5,405 nt of DNA from an uncultured Collinsella sp. (GTDB lineage: Bacteria; Actinomycetota; Coriobacteriia; Coriobacteriales; Coriobacteriaceae): assembly GCA_958412345.1 (NCBI GenBank), contig CATYSO010000041.1, positions 1 to 5,405 on the forward strand, read 5' to 3'. This document shows positions 5,395-5,405 of the stretch, piece by piece. Both the position numbers and the translations under genes were made by a program. The notes beneath the pieces are model-generated. The model searched no databases. It saw only the letters and a list, made by a program, of their open reading frames with translations, and was not told the origin of the DNA. Every line of letters begins with the position of its first letter. The stretch's first letter is position 1.

Positions 5395-5405
5395 GTCTTG
5401 CGCAG

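Overview
The window looks like an ordinary chromosomal stretch from a high-GC Gram-positive gut bacterium. My best guess is the Coriobacteriia (Collinsella or a relative). This rests on GC-rich codon use on both strands, the phosphoketolase, and a low-GC-Firmicute/actinobacterial style MurB. It is an inference from composition and gene content, not a database match. Three complete protein genes are present: a phosphoketolase (xfp, minus strand), a LacI/GalR-family repressor (minus strand) and murB (plus strand).

Layout. Positions 1-330 contain no gene. They hold a plus-strand terminator-like hairpin with a 13-T run, a minus-strand terminator-like hairpin with a 10-T run, and a striking perfect 38-bp inverted repeat (217-254 / 266-303) just past the xfp stop codon. 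xfp occupies 331-2859. The 204-bp gap between xfp and the repressor gene carries the probable xfp promoter and two CG-centred palindromes 21 bp apart, which look like LacI-family operators. The repressor gene occupies 3064-4092 and is read in the same direction as xfp. A 183-bp divergent intergenic region then separates it from murB (4276-5238). The right edge holds two look-alike GAAGGCC...GGCCTTC hairpins. Between them lies about 100 nt of unassigned, structure-rich sequence.

How the genes fit together. The phosphoketolase would split xylulose-5-phosphate and/or fructose-6-phosphate into acetyl phosphate plus a smaller sugar phosphate. The adjacent LacI-type protein is the natural candidate for binding the two operators, one of which sits between the -10 and -35 positions of the xfp promoter. 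This suggests a local sugar-responsive switch on the phosphoketolase shunt. MurB is a housekeeping peptidoglycan-precursor enzyme and appears unrelated to the switch, apart from sharing a divergent intergenic region with the repressor.

I see no mobile element, CRISPR array, defence system or clearly new multigene system. The items most worth a second look are the long perfect palindrome, the helically phased operator set, and the unassigned structured segment at the right edge.
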